From the NCBI GenBank assembly GCA_027076325.1, contig JALTJZ010000050.1, positions 1 through 64,000 of the forward strand: a DNA stretch of 64,000 nt, in the 5' to 3' direction. Shown one piece after another: positions 10,290-17,989 of the stretch; position 1 is the first letter of the stretch, and the number at the start of each line of letters is the position of its first letter. This DNA is from Chromatiales bacterium (GTDB taxonomy: Bacteria > Pseudomonadota > Gammaproteobacteria > UBA6429 > Thiohalophilaceae). Under the pieces are notes generated by a model that saw only the letters and a list, made by a program, of their open reading frames with translations, searched no databases and was not told the DNA's origin. The position numbers and the translations under genes are program-made.

Positions 10290-10314
10290 ATAATGGGTTA
10301 CACCTGCCCTACTG

Positions 10315-11157
10315 TTATTTTTCCGCCACCAGATAAATCATCCACGATTCCTGGTTTTCAACTTCGGTGGTTTCGTAGTAATTGCCAGTGCCTTCCAGTT
10401 CATCGTCATCATCATCAGCATCAATGTATTCTTCCCAGTAGATGCGCACATTTTTATAACCTGATTCCAATAGCAATTCTTTAATTTCAGGAATCGACCA
10501 GTGGCGCCATTCGTATTTAAAAGCATTGTCTAACCGCGAACCATCATCAAACTCGAAGTGAATCGCGCAGGCCATATGGCCATCGATAGGATTAAATGAA
10601 ACGTGTTCCCATATATAAGTGGCAGGATGATCTTCAAGCTCGGTTTCTTCTTCTAATACATCTTCACACTCAGTGCCACCAAAAAGATCCAGGATAAGGA
10701 TACCGTCATCTTTTAAACCTTTTTGTGTTTTTGTAAAGTAATCTCTTAGCTCGTCACGGGTTTCAAAAATACAGTAACTGAAGTTAAACGCACAGGTAAT
10801 ATCGACTTTTTCGTCTGACACATTGCGGACATCATCCTTATACAAGGTAACCCGTTTGGCAACATCTTCACCGGCAGGTTCAATATTATGTTTGCGTCCC
10901 CATTCCAGTGTTTCGCCATCATAATCAACACCAATGGCAGTGCGGTCAGGGTGACCCTTACACCACTCTGTAGCAAGATAAGCCGTACCACAAAAATCTT
11001 CACGAATAGAAACTGCATCACGGTTACGCAGGGCTTTAAATGTTTTCTCAAAGAAATCAATTTCGGCTTCAGGTGCCTGCACTGACTCCTGATATAAAGC
11101 ATGACGATCGGCCTGCTCAGCCAGAGTTAATTTATTTGCTTCTGATGATTTAGACAT
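10315..11157 (-). CDS. Class I SAM-dependent methyltransferase
   Basis: A Rossmann-fold methyltransferase of unknown substrate. Motif I is degenerate (IREDFCGTAYLA). It is followed by the acidic strand end GVDYDGETLEWGRK, then ITCAFNFSYCIFETRDELRDYF and a DGILILDLFGG motif IV/V region. The tail has an Asp-rich run (DADDDDDELEG). I chose the ATG at 11157 because GGGGAAG (11160-11166) sits just upstream; an in-frame TTG at 11169 would add four residues. The 3' end was partly duplicated downstream (see 10080-10128). It is monocistronic. Confidence 0.85.
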   Translation of the reverse strand: MSKSSEANKLTLAEQADRHALYQESVQAPEAEIDFFEKTFKALRNRDAVSIREDFCGTAYLATEWCKGHPDRTAIGVDYDGETLEWGRKHNIEPAGEDVAKRVTLYKDDVRNVSDEKVDITCAFNFSYCIFETRDELRDYFTKTQKGLKDDGILILDLFGGTECEDVLEEETELEDHPATYIWEHVSFNPIDGHMACAIHFEFDDGSRLDNAFKYEWRHWSIPEIKELLLESGYKNVRIYWEEYIDADDDDDELEGTGNYYETTEVENQESWMIYLVAEK

Positions 11158-11361
11158 ATACTTCCCCAAAACTTAATTATTCTGTAATACGTTATTACTA
11201 AGACAATAAATGCTGCATTATATCATTGTTCACTTTGGTTTAGCCCACAAATTTCAGGGCTTTTTACCCATTTATTTAAACCATTCTCTCACAGGAACAG
11301 TTAACTGTACTCACGCAAGATGCTAAAATACACGTCATATAAATCCTGGGAAAATAATGTC

Positions 11362-12576
11362 ATGTCAGCAACAACCCATACAACAAAAACAGTACAGGTC
11401 GGTAACGTCTTTATAGGTTCAGCTTACCCTGTTGCAGTGCAGTCCATGACAAATACCGATACCACCCAAATAGCTGATAGCGTTAAGCAGATACTTGAAC
11501 TTGCAGAGGCCGGTTCCGAACTGGTTCGGCTTACAGTCAATACCGTTGAAGCGGCAAAAGCCATACCCGTTATAAAAGATAAACTGCTGGCACAGGATTG
11601 CAATGTCCCACTGGTTGGGGACTTTCATTTTAATGGCCACAAATTGCTGGAAGCGGAACCTGCCTGTGCCGAAGCACTGGATAAATATCGCATTAACCCT
11701 GGTAATGTCGGCAAAGGCAAAAAACGGGATGATCAATTTGCCAGTATGATTGAAGTCGCTTGTCGCTATAATAAACCGGTGCGTATCGGAGTGAACTGGG
11801 GCAGTCTGGATCAAGCTTTACTGGCAAGACTAATGGATGAAAATTCAAAATTAGCTGAGCCACTGGATAGCCGACAACTGATGCACCACGCCGTTGTCTC
11901 CTCGGCACTGGAAAGTGCAACTCAAGCGGTGCAATTTGGTTTAGATGCAAATAAAATTATCCTCTCCTGTAAAATGAGTGGTGTACAGGATTTAATTTCG
12001 GTCTATCAGGACTTAGCCAGCAAGTGTGATTACCCCTTACATCTTGGTTTAACTGAAGCAGGCATGGGCGCCAAAGGGATTGTCGCCTCAACCGCAGCAC
12101 TGGCCATTTTATTACAGCAAGGTATCGGCAATACCATTCGTATTTCACTCACCCCCAAACCTGGTGGCGACCGCTGTGAAGAAGTGATCGTTGCACAGGA
12201 AATTTTACAAAGCATGGGTTTACGTGCCTTTACACCACCGGTTATTGCCTGCCCTGGTTGTGGCCGCACTTCCAGTACTTATTTTCAGCAACTAGCACAG
12301 GATATTCAAAACCATTTACGCAAGCAAATGCCGGAATGGCGCGGTAAGCACCCCGGCGTAGAGAGTATGCAGGTTGCCGTAATGGGTTGCGTGGTCAACG
12401 GCCCCGGCGAGAGCAAACATGCTAATATCGGCATTAGCCTGCCCGGCACCGGTGAAAAACCCGTTGCCCCTGTTTATGTCGATGGCAAGAAAACAGTCAC
12501 ATTAAAAGGTGACAACATCGCAAAGGAATTTCAGAAAATTGTAGATAACTATGTTGTTGACCATTATAGCAATTAA
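11362..12576 (+). CDS. ispG: 4-hydroxy-3-methylbut-2-en-1-yl diphosphate synthase
   Basis: The [4Fe-4S] enzyme that converts MEcPP to HMBPP in the MEP isoprenoid pathway. The N-terminal TIM barrel contains [11 protein letters not shown] and [10 protein letters not shown]. The C-terminal cluster-binding part has [10 protein letters not shown] and [17 protein letters not shown], which carry the three cluster cysteines and the conserved Glu. I chose ATG 11362 (GGGAA at 11348-11352) rather than the upstream in-frame ATG at 11320, because family homology begins there; the protein is then 404 residues. It is monocistronic here, unlike species where it neighbours hisS. Confidence 0.96.
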   Translation: MSATTHTTKTVQVGNVFIGSAYPVAVQSMTNTDTTQIADSVKQILELAEAGSELVRLTVNTVEAAKAIPVIKDKLLAQDCNVPLVGDFHFNGHKLLEAEPACAEALDKYRINPGNVGKGKKRDDQFASMIEVACRYNKPVRIGVNWGSLDQALLARLMDENSKLAEPLDSRQLMHHAVVSSALESATQAVQFGLDANKIILSCKMSGVQDLISVYQDLASKCDYPLHLGLTEAGMGAKGIVASTAALAILLQQGIGNTIRISLTPKPGGDRCEEVIVAQEILQSMGLRAFTPPVIACPGCGRTSSTYFQQLAQDIQNHLRKQMPEWRGKHPGVESMQVAVMGCVVNGPGESKHANIGISLPGTGEKPVAPVYVDGKKTVTLKGDNIAKEFQKIVDNYVVDHYSN

Positions 12577-12645
12577 AACTTTTCAGCCTTTGCTGAGCTG
12601 TAACATTTCTGAAGCAGATCCTCCTTCATGATTAAAATATTATAA

Positions 12646-13560
12646 CTAGTCATACTCCGTTTCAACCGCACCATCAACGGCAACAGGATTAACCCGAACA
12701 ATATGGTGCCCCCACTGGTACACACTCATTCCAAGCAAAATTAACCCCGTCCCCAGCCAAACGGTCAGTGGTATCACTTCATGGTTAAAATGACTACCTA
12801 ATAGTAAGGCCAGTACTGGTGTTAATAGCGGGATTAAACCCACTCGGCTGGCCGATATATTTTGTAGCACATAATAAAACAACATAAAGCCAACCACCGA
12901 ACCCATTAAGCCTAAATAGCTAATGGAAATAAGTGACCGCTCCGAAATTGTTTCGGGCCAGGGCTGATCCAGCAACAACCAGACAATTGCGTACATGGGC
13001 ATGCTAACCAGTAAGCCACCATAAACTGCATCCAGTGATTTAATATTAGCCTGCACCTGTTTCATCCATACGGTACTACCAGAATGCAATAACATTGCAA
13101 CAAAAATAGCACTGATCCCCATAATGGATAAATTTCCAAAAGAAACACCACGCAAAAATATTATTGCGATTCCGGCAATACCCAAGATAAGCCCAATTGC
13201 TTTTGTAATGCTAAAAGCTTCTTCTTTTAACCAGATAATGGCAAACAGGCCTGTGACTATCGGCGTTAAACCAAAAATAACTGATATCAAACCCGACTCG
13301 ACAAATTGAGCGCCCCAGTAAACACTTAGCATGGAACCAAAAATACCAATGGATGCAACAAAGTAAACTTTTAATGCTTCACGGTGCCACTGTAAACGAC
13401 GAGTCATAAACGACATAATCAAGGCACAAACCAATACTGAAATAAACATTCTTAAAGACACACCCACAAGAAAACCGGCACTCTCACCACTCCATTTAAT
13501 CGCAAGCGGTGTGGTTGACCAGATTAATACAATCCCTAAATACGCAGCAGGTACAGACAT
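12646..13560 (-). CDS. EamA/DMT-family transporter
   Basis: A 10-TM drug/metabolite-type permease of 304 residues built from two EamA repeats of five helices each. Hydrophobic segments alternate throughout, starting AAYLGIVLIWSTTPLAIKW, the usual first helix of the family, which carries the WSTTP motif. Likely activity is export of a metabolite or amino acid; the substrate cannot be predicted. A His/Glu-bearing tail follows the last helix. It sits downstream, on the same strand, of the hairpin array at 13582-13760. Confidence 0.92.
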   Translation of the reverse strand: MSVPAAYLGIVLIWSTTPLAIKWSGESAGFLVGVSLRMFISVLVCALIMSFMTRRLQWHREALKVYFVASIGIFGSMLSVYWGAQFVESGLISVIFGLTPIVTGLFAIIWLKEEAFSITKAIGLILGIAGIAIIFLRGVSFGNLSIMGISAIFVAMLLHSGSTVWMKQVQANIKSLDAVYGGLLVSMPMYAIVWLLLDQPWPETISERSLISISYLGLMGSVVGFMLFYYVLQNISASRVGLIPLLTPVLALLLGSHFNHEVIPLTVWLGTGLILLGMSVYQWGHHIVRVNPVAVDGAVETEYD

Positions 13561-13581
13561 TTTAATTTCCTGTTTAAAATT

Positions 13582-13760
13582 TAGTGCCAGTTTCTCTTTC
13601 TTTTTACTGGCACTTATAATGAAATTGTTAGTGCCAGTTTCTCTTTACTGGCACTTATAATGAAATTGCTAGTGCCAGTTTCTCTTTACTGGCACTTATA
13701 ATGAAATTGCTAGTGCCAGTTTCTCTTTACTGGCACTTACAATGAAATTGTTAGTGCCAG
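13582..13760. repeat. Five-unit hairpin array (AGTGCCAG ... CTGGCACT)
   Basis: Starts of the TAGTGCCAG unit fall at 13582, 13629, 13670, 13711 and 13752, giving spacings of 47, 41, 41 and 41 bp. Each of the first four units forms a perfect 8-bp inverted repeat (AGTGCCAG / CTGGCACT) around a TTTCTCTTTA loop, followed by a TATAATGAAATTG linker. The fifth is a half unit that runs into the terminator. Units are almost identical with no variable spacers, so it is not CRISPR. It separates the EamA gene from the zinc-ribbon gene. Confidence 0.9.
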
Positions 13761-13761
13761 T

Positions 13762-13794
13762 AAAAAAAAAGGCCACTGTTGTTAAACGGTGGCC
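13762..13794 (-). terminator. Rho-independent terminator
   Basis: Read on the minus strand, GGCCACCGTT...AACAGTGGCC (13771-13794) forms a GC-rich stem followed by nine consecutive T (13770 down to 13762). It would end transcripts coming from the zinc-ribbon gene and the structured segment 13837-13937. Confidence 0.88.
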
Positions 13795-13836
13795 TTCGGT
13801 ATCGTGATTTTTTCTAAATCTAAACTAATCAAATAC

Positions 13837-13937
13837 CTCCAGCCGGATAATATGACGGACACGTGCCCACGCCATCGGTTTTAAACCGAGATTGCATGTC
13901 ATAAAAAAGGCTGAAATATACCGAGTCATATCTGGAG
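13837..13937 (-). ncRNA. Candidate structured RNA or 3' UTR element
   Basis: The ends pair strongly. GTCATATCTGGAG at 13925-13937 is complementary to CTCCAG (13837-13842) plus ATATGAC (13850-13856), with a 7-nt bulge between, a 13-bp interrupted closing helix. Inside is a perfect hairpin TCGGTT-TTA-AACCGA (13875-13889) and a GGACACGTGCCC-type palindromic stretch. On the minus strand it lies just after the zinc-ribbon stop and before a strong terminator at 13762-13794. I match it to no family I know. It could be an independent small RNA or a stable 3' UTR; no separate promoter is convincing. Confidence 0.4.
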
Positions 13938-13950
13938 TGTGGTTTAGAAT

Positions 13951-14574
13951 CTAGTTACTGTCAAGCAACTTTGTATTCATATTTGAATCCGTATAAAAAT
14001 ACTGCCACGGTGAAGTCGAAATCGTTTCCAGCTGCTGTAAAAAGGCATCGGTTGGCACCGCCTCCTGTAAGTAAACATTAACAACTTCAATAAACAAATT
14101 ACCACTGCCCGATGCTTTACGCCAGTCAAGCTCACCCGGTGTCAATTTGTGCCCACAAGCAGGGCAGTCCAACTGCCAGTGATTCGTTGTATTAAACACT
14201 GGAGCATGTTCAACCCAGCCAGCAATCACTTTGCGACAATGTTTGCAACGTGGAACGGTTTTTAGCTTATCTAATTGTGTAGCATGGTATAAAACAGGGT
14301 TACCATTTGTGGTTAAAACACGAATAAAACAAAAATCTGCCACACCTTCCGGTCTTAATTGCGCAGGTGGCTCAAATTCAATATATGGTGAACACCCCAT
14401 AAAAGTCACCAACTGGAGAAAAGAATCGCCCACACAGTATTCCTGATCTATACTTTGATTAAACACAGTTTTCCCAATAAAACCAAGGTTATTCAAACCG
14501 TTAAGCAAGGTAGTTAATTGAATATCTGAATTGGTGCAAAAAACCAGGCGGTACTGTGATTCTGTATTCAGCAT
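13951..14574 (-). CDS. Hypothetical protein with a zinc ribbon
   Basis: 207 residues from the ATG at 14574. An in-frame extension to 14700 is possible but its N-terminus looks non-protein-like, so I used the internal start. Near the middle two Cys pairs, CKHCRKVIAGW and CPACGHKL, are about 30 residues apart and form a likely structural zinc ribbon. The region before it has no recognised fold, and the C-terminus contains a conserved-looking SGNLFIEVVNVYLQEA segment. No enzymatic motif is visible. Function is unknown; nucleic-acid or protein binding through the ribbon is only a guess. Confidence 0.7.
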   Translation of the reverse strand: MLNTESQYRLVFCTNSDIQLTTLLNGLNNLGFIGKTVFNQSIDQEYCVGDSFLQLVTFMGCSPYIEFEPPAQLRPEGVADFCFIRVLTTNGNPVLYHATQLDKLKTVPRCKHCRKVIAGWVEHAPVFNTTNHWQLDCPACGHKLTPGELDWRKASGSGNLFIEVVNVYLQEAVPTDAFLQQLETISTSPWQYFYTDSNMNTKLLDSN

Positions 14575-14746
14575 TAAATACCTGTTCCTGTTCAAATAAT
14601 CGAATGATTTTATCATTAAAACCCTAATGATTCGCCAGAATATTGAAGATTCGGAAGCAAAGAAATTGAGCCTATCACTGTTAAGTGAAAGCAAACTCAT
14701 TTAAAATAGTCTACTCGTAAAATATGTCTATATAAGGTTAAAGTCA

Positions 14747-15052
14747 ATGTCAGATCAACAAGTTACCGAACAGGAAATTCTAACCGCCATGAAGCGCATC
14801 CTGACCGATATCGCAAAAGAAACATTTACCCGCCCGGGTCTTCGTCATCCACTATGCGATGCCACCATCAATAATATGCGTGAATGTTTAAAGCTCATTA
14901 GCGTGCGTGAAGTTGAATTATCAGGCCACTCAAGTGATGTCAGTGCCAGCCGCCCGCGTTATGTTGATGAGGCTCCTAAAAATGTAGTGGTTTCCATGGC
15001 CGACATCAAACCAGCTAAAACAAAACCAGATAGCGACCCGGTAAAAAAATAA
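14747..15052 (+). CDS. Hypothetical small protein
   Basis: 101 residues, predicted soluble. A helical N-terminal half (EQEILTAMKRILTDIAKETFT, with a following RHPLCDATINNMRECLKL segment) is followed by a disordered, Lys/Pro-rich tail ending DSDPVKK. A Shine-Dalgarno-like AAGG precedes the ATG, and codon use matches the neighbours. It is divergent from the zinc-ribbon gene and heads a loose three-gene run with 15148 and 15393. I recognise no family; two cysteines are present but not as a CxxC. Confidence 0.7.
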   Translation: MSDQQVTEQEILTAMKRILTDIAKETFTRPGLRHPLCDATINNMRECLKLISVREVELSGHSSDVSASRPRYVDEAPKNVVVSMADIKPAKTKPDSDPVKK

Positions 15053-15147
15053 CCATTCTGGTTTTATTCTTTAAGCCTGTTATGGGGAATATTCCAGAAG
15101 ATGTATTATACTTAACCTACTATTCTTAATGACATACCCAATACCCC

Positions 15148-15360
15148 ATGCAAATAGACCCTCAAGATCAGGCAAAAATACAGCACCAAATCTCTGAGCT
15201 TATTAACGAACACCGCGATCTTGATGAAATTATTATTAAATTGACTGAAGCACAAATGGTCGACCAAATGCAGATCACACGACTCAAAAAGCGTAAATTA
15301 AAATTAAAAGAAAGAATCCATTACTTTGAAAATTTGCTGATACCGGATATTGAAGCATAA
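15148..15360 (+). CDS. YdcH-like small coiled-coil protein (DUF465)
   Basis: 70 residues, almost entirely helical and highly charged. The pattern HRDLDEIIIKLTEA, then ITRLKKRKLKLKERIHYFE, matches the YdcH/DUF465 family, in which a conserved Lys-Lys-x-Lys-Leu-x-Leu-Lys core forms one strand of a helical hairpin. The function of this family is unknown. It is followed 32 bp later by the thioredoxin-fold gene. Confidence 0.82.
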   Translation: MQIDPQDQAKIQHQISELINEHRDLDEIIIKLTEAQMVDQMQITRLKKRKLKLKERIHYFENLLIPDIEA

Positions 15361-15392
15361 CATCTACAACCCTGTTTCCTGATTAACATGCC

Positions 15393-16058
15393 ATGACTAA
15401 CGAAAAGTTAAACATTGAGTTATTTATCTCAAGCCACTGTCCGCATTGTGCGCAAACACTTACACTGCTAACAGCCGCCATTAAAGATGAAGATATTAGT
15501 GTATTAAAAATAATTAACTTAAACACGATTATAAATCCAGATGCCTACCCACATATTCGTAGTGTGCCATTTATTCAGATTGGAGATTTCGAATTTCATG
15601 GTGAATTAAAAAAAGCAGAATTAGATGATTGGGTATCAAGCCAAAAAGAAGGAAACTTCGCCAGCAACTACTTTACAAATTTATTAATGAATGGACAAAT
15701 AAGTCAGGTAGAACACTTTATTAAACGTAAACCTGATTACTGGCTGGAACTTATTAAGCTCGCACAAGACAGCGAAACAAAAATGCAGGTTAGAATAGGC
15801 ATTACAGCCCTTTTTGAATCATCCAGGAATGAAATAATCAACATTACTCAGGCTGATGAAATTATATCTGCACTCATCGAAGCATCGAATGCCACTAGCC
15901 ATGCCATTCGCGTTGATCTTATTTATTTTTTATCACTTCTTTACAGTGCTTTTAAAGCAACCAATAAAACACATGCGCCACTAGCTGACTTTATTAAAAC
16001 GACCCTTAACGATCCGTCTGATGAAATAAAAGAAATTCTCGAAGATGTTGCTAATTAG
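15393..16058 (+). CDS. Thioredoxin-fold protein with helical C-terminal domain
   Basis: 221 residues. The first ~80 form a glutaredoxin-like domain: the strand NIELFISSHCPHCAQTL gives a CPHC redox motif, and RSVPFIQIGDFEFHG supplies the cis-Pro loop. The rest is all-helical, rich in charged residues and resembles short HEAT-type repeats. CPHC is typical of oxidising DsbA-like and PDO-like thioredoxin folds, but there is no signal peptide, so it should act in the cytoplasm. The partner is unknown. Confidence 0.75.
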   Translation: MTNEKLNIELFISSHCPHCAQTLTLLTAAIKDEDISVLKIINLNTIINPDAYPHIRSVPFIQIGDFEFHGELKKAELDDWVSSQKEGNFASNYFTNLLMNGQISQVEHFIKRKPDYWLELIKLAQDSETKMQVRIGITALFESSRNEIINITQADEIISALIEASNATSHAIRVDLIYFLSLLYSAFKATNKTHAPLADFIKTTLNDPSDEIKEILEDVAN

Positions 16059-16072
16059 AGATTTAATCTTAC

Positions 16073-16468
16073 TTAATCATTAAGACAACGTTGAACCATC
16101 TCAGACAGTGCCTGTTCATCAATCGGAAAAGACAGAGTAAAAGGCAAGTCAAAACGGCGGGTTACCCGTTCAAACTGATGTGCAAATTCCTTTTCATAAA
16201 AAATAATCAGCTTAACCTCTGGTTTTTTTTGTAATACGGCCAGCAAAGTCTCAAGATTACTGGTTCGGTCACGAAAATCGGACTGATAATTGAATTCTGC
16301 AACAATAATATCCGGTGTATTTTTCTTAAGAAGTTTTACTGCCTTACGCATTGAGTTAGTTGTTTCCACTTCCAGCTGATATTGTTTATAAATATGACTG
16401 AAATCCGGGTAACCACCCAGCTCTACAATCGAAAGCAAATATTTGTTTTTAATAGTCTTATTATTCAT
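16073..16468 (-). CDS. Hypothetical protein, possible degenerate receiver-like fold
   Basis: 131 residues with alternating strands and helices. TPDIIVAEFNYQSDF sits where a receiver's phospho-Asp strand would be, and KLIIFYEKE, then LPFTLSFPIDEQALSEMV, resemble the beta4 and beta5-alpha5 regions of CheY folds. The acidic cluster of true receivers at the N-terminus is missing, so phosphorylation is unlikely. It is convergent with the thioredoxin-fold gene, with a 14-bp gap. Assignment to the pseudo-receiver class is inference. Confidence 0.6.
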   Translation of the reverse strand: MNNKTIKNKYLLSIVELGGYPDFSHIYKQYQLEVETTNSMRKAVKLLKKNTPDIIVAEFNYQSDFRDRTSNLETLLAVLQKKPEVKLIIFYEKEFAHQFERVTRRFDLPFTLSFPIDEQALSEMVQRCLND

Positions 16469-16583
16469 AGCGTTATTGTAAACACTCTATCACCTTGAGG
16501 ATACTTCAATAATCCCAAAAACCATCTAAAATAAACATTATTACCATTGTATATCCAAGTCTATTTACCGAGGTTCTATTGCC

Positions 16584-16823
16584 ATGCCCTATTTCCTGTA
16601 TAAAATATTACCCAGTGTTTCAAACCTTATAAAAAATATTGAACAGGTGGGTGAATATAAAATATATAAAGAAGCCAAACAACAGGCAAAAAAATTAAGG
16701 ATGGAGAATGAATCTGGGTCTGATGCCACGTACCGAATTATTTTTGCCGACAATGTAATTGAAGCCGAAGAACGTTTACATGAAAAACGTGAAGAAACGG
16801 TTGTAAAAGAGTGGGAAAAATAA
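16584..16823 (+). CDS. Hypothetical small protein
   Basis: 79 residues, charged and helical in the second half (NVIEAEERLHEKREETVV). GAGG sits upstream of the ATG at a good distance. The N-terminus reads MPYFLYKI and is followed by a stretch that could form a small beta sheet with one helix. It is probably co-transcribed with 16839, 15 bp downstream. I do not recognise the family. Confidence 0.68.
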   Translation: MPYFLYKILPSVSNLIKNIEQVGEYKIYKEAKQQAKKLRMENESGSDATYRIIFADNVIEAEERLHEKREETVVKEWEK

Positions 16824-16838
16824 ACAGGTTAACATCGC

Positions 16839-17303
16839 ATGGATGAGGATCAGTATCGTAGTACCTATAAAAATATGATTACACGCCAGTGTGTCTATGA
16901 AAAGGCCATAAACAGCCGACGAACTAGTTGCAAGCAGGCCAATAAAATTCGTTTAGCCGATCGGGAGGCCGTTGCCTGCCGCTTACAGGATGCCTGCACT
17001 CTATGTACATCCTTTCTTAAAACCTTGCGTTCAAAGTCGTTATTTGCACTAAAATTACAAAACTACAGCGGGCCTTTACCTCACGCAAAGGAAATAAAAG
17101 TCCAGATGGGCAGTATTATTGGTTTGGCTTTAGATAATAATATTGAAATAGAACAAGATAAAAAGGTAGATAATATTTACACCTTGCTCACTGACAGCTT
17201 AAATAAATATCAAACGATTGAAAACCTGCCATATGAGAATCTGATCCGATCAATAGTGAATTATGAAGGCCGCCCCAAACGTAAAAGACAAAAAAATAAT
17301 TGA
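16839..17303 (+). CDS. Hypothetical protein with cysteine-rich centre
   Basis: 154 residues, basic at both ends. Four cysteines fall in the first half, at CVYEKAINSRRTSC and then CRLQDACTLC, which might bind a metal although spacing is irregular. The C-terminal tail is very basic (RPKRKRQKNN), suggesting nucleic acid or phospholipid contact. It is coupled to the 79-residue gene before it. No family is recognised, and there is no signal peptide or membrane helix. Confidence 0.65.
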   Translation: MDEDQYRSTYKNMITRQCVYEKAINSRRTSCKQANKIRLADREAVACRLQDACTLCTSFLKTLRSKSLFALKLQNYSGPLPHAKEIKVQMGSIIGLALDNNIEIEQDKKVDNIYTLLTDSLNKYQTIENLPYENLIRSIVNYEGRPKRKRQKNN

Positions 17304-17412
17304 CCTTTGCTTCATATCATAAGCCAGGGGTGCTTCGCCATTGCTCGTCATAGCCAAATTTAGGGAATTACAGCAATAGCATGGCAATGTTACAAAGAGT
17401 ACCTGAAATTAA

Positions 17413-17805
17413 TTACGGATTTACCTGCCAATCATAAGCACAGTCCAAATGTGCCCGCACCCGCTCAACACCTGCCGTGCCTTCTTCCAGCATCAATTTA
17501 ATCGGTGACTGATTATTAAAACGCTTGTTATTTGTTTTAATCCATAACGCACCCATCGCCGGGTTATGCGGATAGGTTGTATGCAACGCATGGTGAATCC
17601 CAACAATATGTTCTACTCGGGTATTTAATTCGGCTTCATCAGGAAAAGCGCGATCTACCTGAAAGCGGCGCATACCACGAACCGGAACCTTTTTCGAGAA
17701 GGCGAGCAAGGTATGTTGCTGGCGGCTATTCAACCCCCAACTTTCAAGAATGCCAATTATCATTTTTGTTAATGATAAATTATCTTCTTTACTTAATTCT
17801 TTCAT
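17413..17805 (-). CDS. Solitary Xre/MbcA/ParS-type antitoxin (DUF2384)
   Basis: 130 residues from the ATG at 17805, preceded by GAGG. A helical N-terminal region that could be a degenerate HTH is followed by the toxin-binding domain signature NPAMGALWIKT, then FNNQSPIKLMLE with GTAGVERVRAHLD at its end. This matches the DUF2384 C-terminal domain of antitoxins that pair with RES-domain NAD-degrading toxins. No RES toxin is adjacent on either side, so it is an orphan or has a different partner. A regulatory role is possible. Confidence 0.75.
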   Translation of the reverse strand: MKELSKEDNLSLTKMIIGILESWGLNSRQQHTLLAFSKKVPVRGMRRFQVDRAFPDEAELNTRVEHIVGIHHALHTTYPHNPAMGALWIKTNNKRFNNQSPIKLMLEEGTAGVERVRAHLDCAYDWQVNP

Positions 17806-17989
17806 CCTAAACCTCAAGCCAATGCACGTAAGTTTGCTATTTTACCAACATTTTACAAAAAGTGCTGTATTTGTGTAACAGACTGATAATAAAAGAAGAA
17901 AGCCATTTCCCTTATGGAAACCCCAACCGTTTTGCGCCTGCCTCAAACGGACGAAGAATTTAGATTTAATGGCACACAATAAGAAAGGT

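Noticed and set aside
11320-11361. Upstream start for ispG
   Set aside because: The added 14 residues are not family-like, and GGGAA lies before the ATG at 11362.
13582-13794. CRISPR array
   Set aside because: The 41-bp units follow each other without variable spacers, and each unit is itself a hairpin.
14575-14700. 42-residue N-terminal extension of the zinc-ribbon protein
   Set aside because: The extra residues do not look like a conserved domain, and an ATG with AGG in front lies at 14574.
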